From NCBI RefSeq assembly GCF_003932845.1, contig NZ_RQZH01000007.1, positions 1-64,000 of the forward strand: a stretch of 64,000 bases of DNA. The letters are read 5' to 3'. Under the pieces are notes generated by a model. That model did not search any database. It was not told where the DNA came from and was given only the letters and a program-made list of their open reading frames with translations. This stretch comes from Prevotella sp. OH937_COT-195. GTDB lineage: Bacteria; Bacteroidota; Bacteroidia; Bacteroidales; Bacteroidaceae. Positions 8,099 to 17,529 of this stretch are shown in pieces (within the stretch, counting starts at the first letter, position 1; each line of letters opens with the position of its first letter). The position numbers and the translations under genes were made by a program.

Positions 8099-11000
8099 TT
8101 AGAATTTAACAGTTACGTTGAAACCAAATTTACGCGAACTTGGATTGGCAGAATACTCTCCGAAGTTACCCTCCAAGTCGTTTCCGAAAGAAGTCATTTC
8201 CGGATCTATGAAAGTATTTTCCGAAGGAGTCCACAGAATCAGGTTGTTGCCGAACAATGACATTCTCACTCCTGTCAGGAACGTTTTCGCAAACCACTTG
8301 GTTGGCAAATCCCATCCGAGTACCACGGAACGCAGTTTCACATACGACTTGTCTATAAGGAATGCAGCATCAAGGTCACTGCCACCCTTGTCCCAGTATT
8401 TGCCTATGTTCACGGCAGTGAGCGGAGTGTTGTTCTCCACATATATCGGATTGCCGTTTGCGTCTTTTCCTGCCTCAACCACCGAATTGGGTATAACCCA
8501 CGGATTACGGTTGTTGTATATTGTCTGTATTGCATTACCCACGAAATAGTTTATTTGCTTTGTACGCGAGAACATCACGCCACCTTTGCGAACATCTATA
8601 TCCACAGATAGCGTCAGACCTTTGTAGCGGAATGTGTTGTTGAAGCCCATTTGGTACTTGTAGTTCATGCTTCCCACCACTTTCTGTTCGGCATCTTTCA
8701 CGGGTAGTCCTTGTTTGTCAACCACGATGCGTCCTTTGTCGTCGCGTACCGGAACATACGCTTTAAAAAGTCCGAGTTCTTTGCCTGTCTCGGCATAAAG
8801 TCCCGTTCCGCCGGTGAATGCCCATATTGCCGTGCTTCCGCCGAGCGATTCGGGCAGACTGACAACCTTGCTCCAGTTCTTGGTATAGTTCCACGTTATG
8901 TCCCATGAGAAATCCTTTATCTTTACCGGTGTTGCGTTGACCATCAACTCAATTCCCCTGTTGCGTATCTTACCGAGATTTATGTTCTGTGCACCGAAAC
9001 CGGTGGACGGATCCATATCAAGCGAGAATATCTGTTTGTCAGACTCTCTGTTGTATAACGCCACGTCGAAACCTATGCGGTTCTGAAGGAACATCATGTT
9101 CAATCCCATCTCGACCTCGGTAGTCATCTCGGGACTCAACGTCTTGCTTCCGAGAATGTTGCCAAGTGTGTATGCGTTCCAATTGCCGTTGGTGAACGGA
9201 AATTCGCTCAAGTGCCATCCGCTGGAGTTTGCGCCCGACTGTGCAAATACCAAGCCCGTCATGTACGGTCTTGCATCGTTACCGGTTTTTCCCCATGCGG
9301 TACGGAATTTACCGTAACTGATAATTTTCTTCATGTTTTCGTTGAGCATCTCCGAGAAAATCCAACTTGCAGTAACACCCGGATAGAAGAAAGAGCGGTT
9401 TTCTTTTGGCAGTGTTGACGACCAGTCGTTTCGTGCCGTAAGAGTAAGGTATATCATGTTCTTATATGCGAGTTCTGTTTGTCCGAACACACCCATCAAT
9501 CTGCGTTTTTCGCTATAACTGTCGATTGTCGGCTTTTCTGCCGAGTTACCGAGATTGAACCACGTAGGAATGCTCAGGTTGGTAATACCTCCTCTGAACC
9601 ATGAAAATGTGCGTTCGTTTCCGTTGAAACCGACGAGTGCGTTAAGATGCAGGTCTTCAATCATGTCTTTATCGAACACGAGCATCAAGTCTTGGTTGAT
9701 TTCACGACGACGCGATGTGTACTGCTGATAGTACCCTGTCATTGGTTTCAGCGCATCCGCCCAGTTAGGCGTTCCGGCATAGATTGCCGACAGGTTCGGT
9801 GCGCCTGTGTCCTGATGACCGGTGCTTGTGTCAAGTCCGAAACGATATGTCAACTTGAAATAGTTAAGGAAATCGTAATCGAGTTGCAACTTGCCATAGA
9901 AACGTTCCGACTCGTACTCATTCTTGAAATTATTCAGGATATAGTACGGGTTGGTAACGCCGTATGGTGTGAAATAATATCCCGGATTGTTGAACGGATC
10001 ATTGAGATTTTTAAGTTCTACGATGCTTATGTCGCGTGGTGTCTGCATGATGTTGTTGTACATCGAGGCCGCACCCTGACCGGTAGAAACGAAATTGTTC
10101 CGCTGGTAAGCATAGTTGAGCGAAGTGCTGAAAGTAAAGTTTTCCACCTTGTGACTTCCGCGTGCCGAGAATGTGTATTTGTTATAACTGTCGGCATCGG
10201 TAGGAATAATACCGTCTTCGTGTACCTGCGACAGACTGAGGAAGAACGTGCTTGCATCGGTTGCGCCATTGAACGAGATACTGTTGTTGTAACGGAAACC
10301 CGTATCGAAGAAATCTCTTATGTTGTTTTTCATCGGCACATACGATTTCATCTTCTGCGAATAGTCATATACGTTTCCGTATCTGAGCATCGAACCGTCG
10401 AATGCCGGTCCCCACGAACCGTTCTCTATGTCTGTTTTCTCGCCGTCCCAGCCCATACCGAATTCGTTCTGCATCTGCGGCAGGCGCAGCAATGTTTCCC
10501 ACTGCAATCCGCCGTTATATTCTATACCGAAACCTTTCTTCTGCTTTACACCGGCTTTCGTGGTAATAAGTATGACGCCATTGGCGGCGCGGCTTCCGTA
10601 AAGTGCTGTTGCGGCTGCGCCTTTAAGAATCGTCATGCTCTCAACGTCGTCGGGGTTAACCGCGCCCGCTCCGTTACCAAAGTCATAACCTTTGTTGAGA
10701 CCGTCGGAACTAAACGTGGCGGCATTTGTCAAAGGTACGCCGTCGATTACATACAGAGGTTGGTTTGTCCCCCCAAGAGAACTTACACCACGCACGATAA
10801 CCGAATTGGAAGAACCCGGATCGGAAGATGAGTTTGAAATCTGAAGACCGGCAACCTTTCCCTGCAAACTCGACATGATGTCGTTAGTGCGGGCAGCCGC
10901 GATGTCTTCTCCCTTTACGGCTGTGGCAGAGAATCCCAATGCCTTTGCCGAACGTTTGATACCCAAGGCCGTTACAACGACCTCGTCGAGTGCATTGTCC

Positions 11001-11284
11001 TCCAAATCAAGGACAATTTTCATGTTCTGACTTGCAGTAACTTCGCGTGTCTTCATACCAACCGAGGAAATTCGAAGTTTCCCATTGGTCGGAACCGACA
11101 ATGTGAACTTACCGTCATAATCGGTCATAGTACCATTGTTTGTACCTACGAGCATTACAGTGGCACCAATAACAGGCTGACCGTCTTCGGAACTGACAAC
11201 AGTTCCGGAAACTTGAGTTTGAGCCGTCGCCATTCCCATACTCAGGAACAAGCAGGCCAACATCATTGTTAGTTTTTTTACCAT
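8099..11284 (-). CDS. SusC/RagA-family TonB-linked outer-membrane transporter
   Basis: A 1061-residue barrel transporter. It has a signal peptide (LACLFLSMGMATAQTQ), a carboxypeptidase-regulatory-like domain (about 22-100: GTVVSSEDGQPVIGATVML, GTMTDYDGKFTLSV), then the SusC signature LDEVVVTALGIKR and a plug domain (about 115-230: DIMSSLQGKVAGLQISNSSS, VIVRGVSSLGGTNQPLYVID, TILKGAAATALYGSRAANGV). A long 22-strand-type barrel ends in KFGFNVTVKF. It is first in a four-gene operon (SusC, SusD, Ig-like lipoprotein, lipid-binding-like lipoprotein) and imports a ligand using the TonB-ExbBD motor, probably that encoded at 16.7-19.7 kb. No sigma/anti-sigma pair or hybrid two-component regulator adjoins it. 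Confidence 0.93.
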   Translation of the reverse strand: MVKKLTMMLACLFLSMGMATAQTQVSGTVVSSEDGQPVIGATVMLVGTNNGTMTDYDGKFTLSVPTNGKLRISSVGMKTREVTASQNMKIVLDLEDNALDEVVVTALGIKRSAKALGFSATAVKGEDIAAARTNDIMSSLQGKVAGLQISNSSSDPGSSNSVIVRGVSSLGGTNQPLYVIDGVPLTNAATFSSDGLNKGYDFGNGAGAVNPDDVESMTILKGAAATALYGSRAANGVILITTKAGVKQKKGFGIEYNGGLQWETLLRLPQMQNEFGMGWDGEKTDIENGSWGPAFDGSMLRYGNVYDYSQKMKSYVPMKNNIRDFFDTGFRYNNSISFNGATDASTFFLSLSQVHEDGIIPTDADSYNKYTFSARGSHKVENFTFSTSLNYAYQRNNFVSTGQGAASMYNNIMQTPRDISIVELKNLNDPFNNPGYYFTPYGVTNPYYILNNFKNEYESERFYGKLQLDYDFLNYFKLTYRFGLDTSTGHQDTGAPNLSAIYAGTPNWADALKPMTGYYQQYTSRRREINQDLMLVFDKDMIEDLHLNALVGFNGNERTFSWFRGGITNLSIPTWFNLGNSAEKPTIDSYSEKRRLMGVFGQTELAYKNMIYLTLTARNDWSSTLPKENRSFFYPGVTASWIFSEMLNENMKKIISYGKFRTAWGKTGNDARPYMTGLVFAQSGANSSGWHLSEFPFTNGNWNAYTLGNILGSKTLSPEMTTEVEMGLNMMFLQNRIGFDVALYNRESDKQIFSLDMDPSTGFGAQNINLGKIRNRGIELMVNATPVKIKDFSWDITWNYTKNWSKVVSLPESLGGSTAIWAFTGGTGLYAETGKELGLFKAYVPVRDDKGRIVVDKQGLPVKDAEQKVVGSMNYKYQMGFNNTFRYKGLTLSVDIDVRKGGVMFSRTKQINYFVGNAIQTIYNNRNPWVIPNSVVEAGKDANGNPIYVENNTPLTAVNIGKYWDKGGSDLDAAFLIDKSYVKLRSVVLGWDLPTKWFAKTFLTGVRMSLFGNNLILWTPSENTFIDPEMTSFGNDLEGNFGEYSANPSSRKFGFNVTVKF

Positions 11285-12193
11285 AAACAGTCTTGTCTTT
11301 AATTGGAATAATAATATAGGTTAACTCTGCTAAAATAAACAAAAAATTAATAACATCCAAATTTTTAGTAAGAAAAGTTGCGTTTTTAACTAAAAAATAT
11401 TCAAAAAGACAGAAAAAACGTGCCAAAAGCAGAAAAATTAATTAAAATATTCAACTTTCACATGCCTTAAAATGATACATTATTCATTAAATATACCATA
11501 ATATATTTAAGTAGTCGAGCATGACATTTTATACATTATTATATATAACGGACACGAATCAATCATTGTCGTTGTATTAAAAAAAATTAATTATTTTATT
11601 TTATAGAAATCAAATATGTACATAATTGCTCAAAAACGAACCCAAATATCGAAGGTGGAGAGGCGTTACGAAATACATTTATACCCCCGGTTGGGGAGAA
11701 GCAATCAAAAAAGACATAACAGTTTTGTGTCTTTTCTGAACCTTTTACGCTGTTTTTTACCTCGTACAGGAGATATGTATCGGCACGTCCCCGGTGCGTA
11801 TGCGGCAATCCTTGAACGGCATTGTTGCCATTATTTTTTCACGACTACCCGTTTCTTCTTTCCATTTTGTGGCATAAAAACAAGTAATTTCGGCGGTTTT
11901 GGAAAGCAATTTCGCCGAAATTACTCTGCAAAACCACCGAAATTGCGACTGTCACGATATTTACCGTGAGAATTATATGGCAACTCTGCCTATATAAATG
12001 ATTTCGATGTTCATTTACGGTTTTGGAGAACAAAAGATTTTATGTTGTCAATACCTGACAATATATTTGTGGCAAAGTTGTCAATGAACTTATATTTTGC
12101 ATGCCTGACCCGGCATTTCGATTGCCATGAAAATTAAGTGTGTTTTTCTTTTTTCAATGTAAAATATTATCCCGCCCCGGCGTATTTATACAC
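11285..12193. other. Long AT-rich intergenic region upstream of SusC
   Basis: About 900 bp with no credible gene. It must contain the SusC operon promoter, but I see no perfect TAnnTTTG on the minus strand near 11284. The 11460-11600 segment is extremely AT-rich. Repeat array R2 occupies 11885-11945. Open frames at 11616-11969 and 11845-12033 run through the repeat and have no protein-like composition. Confidence 0.5.
11885..11945. repeat. 22-bp-period palindromic repeat array R2 (3 units)
   Basis: Units at 11885, 11907 and 11929 (TAATTTCGGCGGTTTTG, CAATTTCGCCGAAATTA, CAAAACCACCGAAATTG) with 5-bp spacers gaaag and ctctg. The period is exactly 22 bp, as in R1. The array lies 600 bp upstream of the SusC start and downstream of the tRNA gene. 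Confidence 0.85.
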
Positions 12194-12222
12194 AAAAAAA
12201 GGAATTGCCATCGGACAATTCC
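12194..12222 (-). terminator. Terminator of tRNA-Met
   Basis: On the minus strand a 7-bp stem GGAATTG / CAATTCC is followed by seven T. It lies 17 nt downstream of the tRNA 3' end. Confidence 0.75.
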
Positions 12223-12238
12223 AACCTGCAACGAAAAG

Positions 12239-12312
12239 TAGCGAGAGTGGGTCACGATCCCACGACCTCCGGATTATGAATCCGACGCTCTAACCAGCTG
12301 AGCTATCTCGCC
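12239..12312 (-). tRNA. tRNA-Met (anticodon CAT)
   Basis: A complete cloverleaf reads on the minus strand. The acceptor stem is GGCGAGA / TCTCGCT with a G-T first pair, the D arm is GCTC/GAGC, the anticodon stem TCGGA/TCCGG has loop TTCATAA, and the T stem is GTGGG/CCCAC. The anticodon CAT is at plus positions 12276-12278. CCA is not encoded. The mismatch-free G-start and lack of initiator hallmarks (three G-C pairs in the anticodon stem next to the loop are absent) favour elongator Met; lysidine-type tRNA-Ile(CAT) cannot be fully excluded. The T loop ATCGTGA has A54 and T58 in place of the usual T54 and A58. Confidence 0.9.
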
Positions 12313-12400
12313 ATCTCTTATTAGCGGGTGCAAAGGTAACACAAAATTGTTAATACACAAAATAATTTGAGATTTTATTTTGTTTTTGCTGTTTTTTTAT

Positions 12401-12408
12401 TATATTTG
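12401..12408 (+). promoter_or_regulatory. Putative -7 promoter element (TATATTTG)
   Basis: Perfect TAnnTTTG match 39 nt upstream of the START-like gene. Confidence 0.6.
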
Positions 12409-12447
12409 CAACGAAAAAAATGCAAACGGAGACAAACAATATATCGG

Positions 12448-12840
12448 ATGAACAAGAAAAAAATCATTTTCGAACGCGAACTGCGGTCTCGGTCAGGCAA
12501 CATTATATGGTCTTTGATAAGCACCCCTGAAGGACTTACCAAATGGATTGCCGACAGGGTGGAAAGGAATGGAGATATATTGGAGTTCACATGGGGAGAA
12601 CCGGAACAGCACCACGAGAAAAGAACGGCAAGAATAACAGAGGAATTTGCAATGAGCCATTTGCGATGGACTTGGGAAGACGATGACAACGATTTCGTGG
12701 AAATAAGAATGAAACGGTGCGACATAACCGACGACTATGTACTTACCGTTACCGATTTCATAGAAATTGACGATGAGAACTGGCTGAACTCGGTGTGGGA
12801 ATCGAACTTCAAGAGATTGCATCATGCCACGGGAATTTAA
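12448..12840 (+). CDS. START-like (SRPBCC superfamily) small protein
   Basis: Reading from ATG 12448 gives 130 residues beginning MNKKKIIFERELR. The longer open frame upstream would cross the promoter, so I reject it. The pattern (start of a helix after IIWSLISTPEGLTKWIADRV, then strands GDILEFTWG, RTARITEEFAMSHLRWTWED, YVLTVTDFIE and a C-terminal helix WLNSVWESNFKRLH) matches START-like/AHSA1-type domains that bind hydrophobic ligands or act as chaperone cofactors. Bacteroidota carry a conserved short version of unknown role. It is cytoplasmic, single gene, ending at a terminator before lptF/G. Confidence 0.75.
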   Translation: MNKKKIIFERELRSRSGNIIWSLISTPEGLTKWIADRVERNGDILEFTWGEPEQHHEKRTARITEEFAMSHLRWTWEDDDNDFVEIRMKRCDITDDYVLTVTDFIEIDDENWLNSVWESNFKRLHHATGI

Positions 12841-12895
12841 AACCATGACACACGGCTGTTTGCCTGACGCGAAGAAAAAAGAGCAAACCCACGAA

Positions 12896-12926
12896 CCGCA
12901 CGTCTCTGTGCGGTAAATTCTTTTTG
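12896..12926 (+). terminator. Intrinsic terminator of the START-like gene
   Basis: Stem CCGCAC / GTGCGG with a 6-nt loop, followed by a tract ending in TTTTT. It lies 34 nt upstream of the next promoter element. Confidence 0.65.
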
Positions 12927-12960
12927 CATGAAATAATTTTGTCTTACGCTCATTTTACAC

Positions 12961-12968
12961 TACCTTTG
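12961..12968 (+). promoter_or_regulatory. Promoter of lptF/G gene (TACCTTTG, with TTTG at 12938)
   Basis: Perfect -7 element with a -33 TTTG at 12938-12941, spacing 19 nt, the Bacteroidota primary sigma arrangement. The ATG at 12977 begins only 8 nt after the element, so the transcript should be leaderless or nearly so. Confidence 0.75.
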
Positions 12969-12976
12969 CAGGCAGA

Positions 12977-14914
12977 ATGGCAATAATCAAGAAACTTGAT
13001 ACGTTCATCGCCCGGCAATTCTTGATGCTTTTTGTCGGAACTTTCTTCATAAGCTTATTTGTGCTTATGATGCAATTTTTGTGGCAATACATCGACAAAC
13101 TTATAGGCAAGGGACTCACGATTGACGTATTGGCACAGTTTTTTGGGTACATGAGTCTGATTCTCATACCGCAGGCACTGCCGCTTGCCATACTGCTTTC
13201 GTCGCTAATCACGTTCGGAAACCTCGGAGAAAGTTCGGAACTTACTGCCATAAAAGCGGCAGGAATCTCACTGCGGCAGTCAATGCGCTCACTGACGGTA
13301 ATAGTGGTATTCATTGCTTTGGTCTCGTTCTATTTCCAAAACATCGTGGCACCAAGTGCAAACATTTCGTTCGCGCAACTGTTGCTGTCGATGAAACAGA
13401 AAAGTCCAGAACTGGAAATACCGGAAGGAGTGTTCTATGACGGTATTCCGGGAAGCAACCTATATGTACAAAGAAAGGACGTGAATACGGGTAAATTGTA
13501 CGGCATAATGATTTACCGAATGACCGACAGTTTCGAGGACGCCGCAATAATACTCGCCGACTCGGGCATGCTGCAATCAACGACCGACAAGAAACATCTC
13601 GTGCTGAACTTGTGGAGCGGAGAGTGGTTCGAGAATATGAAAAACTCACAATTGTCCGACAATGCCAACGTTCCTTACCGGCGAGAGACTTTCACGAAGA
13701 AAAGAATTGTACTCGATTTCGATTCCGACTTCAACCTTGCCGATGCAAGCGTACTCTCGAACAATGCAAGGGGAAAGAGTCTCGCAAGAATAAAGCGCGA
13801 CCTCGACTCGCTGAACCAAACCTACGACAGCATTGGAAGGGAAAACTATAAAGTGTTGGCCATAACGACGGACAACACGAGGAACACTCCGATAAACAGA
13901 ATTCCCGACAGGAAAAGGGCAGAAAAAGCAGTCGGGGCAAAATCATTCAACATAGACTCGGTATTCTCGAAGATGCCGACTGAAAAGAGACTAAGTGCCG
14001 TAAACAACGCCATGATGCAGGTACAGTCGGAAATCTCGGAGATAGGTTTCCGCGAGATGGTTACATCAGACGGCGACCGTCTCATAAGGCAGCACAAGAT
14101 TGAGGCAATAAACAAATTCACCATGGCATTGTCGTGCCTGATATTCTTCTTCATCGGTGCCCCGCTCGGTGCCATTATACGTAAAGGAGGACTCGGCGTG
14201 CCGGTAATAATTTCCGTAATAGTGTTCATTGTGTATTACATATTCGACAACACCGGATACCGAATGGCACGAGGCGGAATGTGGGCGGTATGGTTCGGCA
14301 AAGGCATCGCAACTTCCATATTAACTCCCCTTGCCATATTTTTCACATACAAAGCCAACAACGACTCAATGGTGTTCAACGTAGATGCCTATCGCGAAAT
14401 GGGCATGCGAGTGCTCGGCATGCGCATAAAACGGAACATATCAAGGAAAGAAGTAATAATAAACACACCCGAATATACCGAGGATAAGAACACTCTTGAA
14501 TCCATAAGCAAGGAAATCACGATATATGCCGAAAGACATAACCTTATAAAACTGCCCAACCCCATAAAGGTGTTCTTTAAATACGAGCCGGACAACGCCA
14601 TAAAGAATATAGGCGAACAGTTAGATTCTGTCATAGAAGACTTGTCGAACACACGCGACAAGGTAATCCTCACAGAGCTCAACAGTTATCCCGTAATGTC
14701 GCTAACTGCACACACACGACCCTTTGAACGAAAATGGGAGAACATCATTACAGCATTGATATTCCCCCTCGGCATCATACTGTATATAAGGATGTGCTGT
14801 TTCCGAATACGCCTTTACCGCGACCTGCGCACCATAAAGCGTACAAACGATAACATTACAAGGAGAATTGAAGAGGTATTCTCTTCTCACGAGATTCTTC
14901 AAAATAAAATATAA
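12977..14914 (+). CDS. LptF/LptG-family permease (lipopolysaccharide export)
   Basis: A 645-residue YjgP/YjgQ-family inner-membrane protein. Three transmembrane segments lie in the first ~110 residues (FLMLFVGTFFISLFVLMMQF, GYMSLILIPQALPLAILLSS, SLTVIVVFIALVSFYFQ). A periplasmic jellyroll region follows (~115-370), then membrane helices near 385-465 (TMALSCLIFFFIGAPLGAII, VPVIISVIVFIVYYIF, GIATSILTPLAIFFTY). A Bacteroidota-type C-terminal extension ends in one more membrane helix (ITALIFPLGIILYIRM). In the Lpt system such permeases pair with LptB ATPase to lift LPS from the inner membrane to the periplasmic bridge. The gene lies 24 nt upstream of ribBA and probably is cotranscribed with it. 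The start is fixed by the promoter 8 nt upstream. Confidence 0.9.
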   Translation: MAIIKKLDTFIARQFLMLFVGTFFISLFVLMMQFLWQYIDKLIGKGLTIDVLAQFFGYMSLILIPQALPLAILLSSLITFGNLGESSELTAIKAAGISLRQSMRSLTVIVVFIALVSFYFQNIVAPSANISFAQLLLSMKQKSPELEIPEGVFYDGIPGSNLYVQRKDVNTGKLYGIMIYRMTDSFEDAAIILADSGMLQSTTDKKHLVLNLWSGEWFENMKNSQLSDNANVPYRRETFTKKRIVLDFDSDFNLADASVLSNNARGKSLARIKRDLDSLNQTYDSIGRENYKVLAITTDNTRNTPINRIPDRKRAEKAVGAKSFNIDSVFSKMPTEKRLSAVNNAMMQVQSEISEIGFREMVTSDGDRLIRQHKIEAINKFTMALSCLIFFFIGAPLGAIIRKGGLGVPVIISVIVFIVYYIFDNTGYRMARGGMWAVWFGKGIATSILTPLAIFFTYKANNDSMVFNVDAYREMGMRVLGMRIKRNISRKEVIINTPEYTEDKNTLESISKEITIYAERHNLIKLPNPIKVFFKYEPDNAIKNIGEQLDSVIEDLSNTRDKVILTELNSYPVMSLTAHTRPFERKWENIITALIFPLGIILYIRMCCFRIRLYRDLRTIKRTNDNITRRIEEVFSSHEILQNKI

Positions 14915-14938
14915 ATCCCCCAAAATACAAAATAAGTC

Positions 14939-16147
14939 ATGCAAGATTTCAAACTCAGCAGCATAGAAGAAGCTGTAAAAGATTTCAAAGAAGGAAAGTT
15001 TGTCATAGTGGTAGATGACGAAGACCGCGAGAACGAGGGAGACCTTATCTGTGCAGCAGAAAAGATTACCCCGGAGATGGTAAACTTCATGTTGAAAAAA
15101 GCACGCGGAGTACTCTGCGCTCCCGTAACAAACTCGAGATGCAAAGAACTTGACCTGCCACATCAGGTAACAGACAACACATCAATGCTCGGAACACCTT
15201 TTACCGTAACCGTTGACAAACTCGAGGGATGTACCACCGGTGTGTCCATCAACGACCGATGCGCAACAATCAGAGCGCTTGCCGACCCTAAGAGCACGCC
15301 GCAGACATTCGGCCGACCGGGACATGTCAACCCGTTATACGCACAAGAGAACGGAGTACTAAAACGCAGCGGACACACCGAGGCAGCCATAGACTTGTGC
15401 AAGATGGCCGACCTGTACCCCGCCGGAGCACTCATGGAAATAATGAACGACGACGGTTCCATGGCACGCATGCCACAGTTGATCGAGTTCGCCAAAGAAC
15501 ACCAACTGAAAATCATAACGATAAAAGACATGATAGCCTACCGGCTCAAAAAAGACACGCTCGTAGAGAGAGGAGAAACGGTGGATATGCCCACTCAATA
15601 CGGACATTTCAAGTTCGTACCGTTCCGTCAGACAAGCAACGGAATCGAACACTTCGCACTCATAAAAGGCGAATGGAAAGAAAACGAGCCGGTGATGGTA
15701 CGCGTACACTCGTCGTGTGCCACGGGAGACATACTCGGCAGCCTGCGCTGCGACTGCGGCGAACAACTCCACAAATCGATGCAGATGATAGAAAAAGAAG
15801 GCAAAGGAGTGGTAGTGTACATGCAACAGGAAGGACGAGGCATAGGACTGATGAACAAGATTGCGGCATACAAACTGCAAGAAGAAGGACTCGACACCGT
15901 GGAAGCGAACATACACCTCGGTTTCAAATCGGACGAACGAGACTACGGATGTGGCGCACAGATATTGATGAAACTCGGAGTACAGAAGATGCGACTACTG
16001 ACCAATAACCCCGTAAAACGCGTGGGACTGGAAGCCTACGGACTGCAGATAGTCGAGAACATACCGATAGAAGTAAAACCGAACATGTACAACATCAGAT
16101 ACTTGGAGACGAAGAAAAACCGCATGGGACATACCTTACATATATAA
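14939..16147 (+). CDS. ribBA: Bifunctional DHBP synthase / GTP cyclohydrolase II
   Basis: A 402-residue two-domain riboflavin enzyme. The N-terminal RibB domain (1-205) carries the acidic motif [13 protein letters not shown], the SINDRCATI segment and the active-site [12 protein letters not shown]; it makes 3,4-dihydroxy-2-butanone 4-phosphate from ribulose 5-phosphate. The C-terminal RibA domain (~208-402) carries the zinc site [19 protein letters not shown] and QQEGRGIGL, and opens GTP to the first pyrimidine intermediate. Both catalytic sites look intact. It follows the LptF/G gene by 24 nt without a visible promoter. No FMN riboswitch is seen in the gap. A strong terminator follows. Confidence 0.96.
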   Translation: MQDFKLSSIEEAVKDFKEGKFVIVVDDEDRENEGDLICAAEKITPEMVNFMLKKARGVLCAPVTNSRCKELDLPHQVTDNTSMLGTPFTVTVDKLEGCTTGVSINDRCATIRALADPKSTPQTFGRPGHVNPLYAQENGVLKRSGHTEAAIDLCKMADLYPAGALMEIMNDDGSMARMPQLIEFAKEHQLKIITIKDMIAYRLKKDTLVERGETVDMPTQYGHFKFVPFRQTSNGIEHFALIKGEWKENEPVMVRVHSSCATGDILGSLRCDCGEQLHKSMQMIEKEGKGVVVYMQQEGRGIGLMNKIAAYKLQEEGLDTVEANIHLGFKSDERDYGCGAQILMKLGVQKMRLLTNNPVKRVGLEAYGLQIVENIPIEVKPNMYNIRYLETKKNRMGHTLHI

Positions 16148-16163
16148 CTAATAATAACATAAA

Positions 16164-16220
16164 CGGCCGCTTGTAAGACACCACCGTAACGATACGGCAA
16201 TCACAAGCGGCCGACTTTTT
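16164..16220 (+). terminator. Strong intrinsic terminator of ribBA
   Basis: An 11-bp perfect stem CGGCCGCTTGT / ACAAGCGGCCG encloses a smaller hairpin (CCGTA/TACGG at 16184-16197), and is followed by a T-run. Confidence 0.85.
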
Positions 16221-16545
16221 ATTCCGATTTTCTTTTTTTCACAATAAAGATGAAATAAAAAACACTTTTCTTGGTTTTAAGCATAAAACAATCACTTTTA
16301 AAAAGCAGATCGGACTAAAACAAGACATTACGTCAACAAACAAAACCGGTCTTAACGCCTCCCTTTTCCGAGACAGTTTGAACATCTCGAAGGATAAATG
16401 GCGCGAGAAATTCGAAAGGATACATGCAATATTATAGTAACAATAAAATGGCGACCGCAGGTAACAAAATCATCTGTTTAATAAAAAAAAACACATGTTT
16501 GTTGTTAAAACTTATTAAATGCCGCGATAAGTTTCCATTATTTGT
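16221..16545. other. Intergenic stretch upstream of exbB
   Basis: AT-rich, no credible gene or named RNA seen. The short plus-strand frame at 16424-16636 crosses the promoter and is not protein-like. Confidence 0.5.
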
Positions 16546-16553
16546 TATCTTTG
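16546..16553 (+). promoter_or_regulatory. Promoter of the exbB-tonB operon (TATCTTTG)
   Basis: Perfect TAnnTTTG match; it implies an untranslated leader of about 110 nt before exbB. Confidence 0.65.
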
Positions 16554-16668
16554 CGCAACTTATTCCTACTGCACCCAAAGCGTGCAGACGGATTAGAGTG
16601 AAATCTGAATTAAATAGAAATTTATTAATAACTTAAATTATTTACAACTAAAATTAAACATTTAAATT

Positions 16669-17499
16669 ATGGCAACTACACAAAAGACCGCAAGCCCTAA
16701 AAAATCTCAGGGCTTCACAGGAGTAAGAGGTGCATTTTGGATTATCATCGTTTGCGCTGCTATCGCTTTCCCATTGTTCTTCATCTGGTTCGGAAATGAC
16801 ATGCACTTCCAGGACGGAGACTCTGCAAACAGTCCTATCGATGTATGGGGAACAATTTTCAAGGGTGGTATCATCGTGCCTGTCATCCATTCACTGTTGC
16901 TCACTGTAATCGCTATGTCGATTGAGCGTTGGCTCGCAATGAAGACTGCATTCGGCAAGGGTGCCCTGCCTAAATTCGTGTCAAACATCAAGGCAGCTCT
17001 GAACGCAAACGACTTCGCAAAGGCACAGCAACTTTGTGATGCACAGAAAGGTTCGGTGGCAAACGTTGTTGGCGCATCTCTACGTGCTTACAGGGAGATG
17101 GAGAACACAACAGGTTTGAAGAAATCACAGAAAATTGCCAAGATTCAGCAGGCTCACGAGGAAGCGACTCAACTTGAAATGCCGACATTGACAATGAACC
17201 TTCCGATCATCGCAACTATCGTTACGCTCGGTACTCTTACCGGACTTCTCGGTACTGTTATCGGTATGATTCGTTCATTCTCTGCTCTGTCTGCAGGTGG
17301 TGGTGCTGACTCTGCCGCTCTTTCAGAAGGTATTTCTGAGGCTCTTATCAACACCGCATTCGGTATCGGTACTTCATGGTGCGCCGTTGTGTCTTACAAC
17401 TATTTCACAAACAAGGTTGACAAGTTGACATTTGCACTCGACGAGGTTGGTTACTCTATTGCTCAGACATACGAAGCAAACCATACGGAAGAGGCTTAA
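16669..17499 (+). CDS. exbB: ExbB/TolQ/MotA-family proton channel subunit
   Basis: A 276-residue inner-membrane protein. It has a first helix near residues 22-42 (FWIIIVCAAIAFPLFFIWFG), a second near 65-85 (GIIVPVIHSLLLTVIAMSIE), a cytoplasmic helical region (FVSNIKAALNANDFAKAQQLCDAQKG), and paired channel helices in the C-terminal half (LPIIATIVTLGTLTGLLGTV and AALSEGISEALINTAFGIGT). The TGLLGTVIGMI and GISEALINTAFG motifs are diagnostic for the family. With ExbD it turns proton flow into movement of TonB. It is first gene of a six-gene operon (exbB, exbD, exbD, tonB, PstS-like, TPR) and has its own promoter. Confidence 0.95.
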   Translation: MATTQKTASPKKSQGFTGVRGAFWIIIVCAAIAFPLFFIWFGNDMHFQDGDSANSPIDVWGTIFKGGIIVPVIHSLLLTVIAMSIERWLAMKTAFGKGALPKFVSNIKAALNANDFAKAQQLCDAQKGSVANVVGASLRAYREMENTTGLKKSQKIAKIQQAHEEATQLEMPTLTMNLPIIATIVTLGTLTGLLGTVIGMIRSFSALSAGGGADSAALSEGISEALINTAFGIGTSWCAVVSYNYFTNKVDKLTFALDEVGYSIAQTYEANHTEEA

Positions 17500-17529
17500 T
17501 TTTTGCTAACCCTTTAAAAATTTATCGCT

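Noticed and set aside
9647..10831. Long 394-codon plus-strand frame inside the SusC gene
   Set aside because: Antisense shadow of the SusC barrel; Val/Arg/Cys-rich composition, no domain, no start context.
15359..15927. Several overlapping frames in ribBA (185, 203 and 99 codons)
   Set aside because: All lie within the intact ribBA gene, a side effect of its codon use.
16424..16636. 70-codon frame upstream of exbB
   Set aside because: It crosses the exbB promoter element and has low-complexity Lys/Ile/Leu composition.
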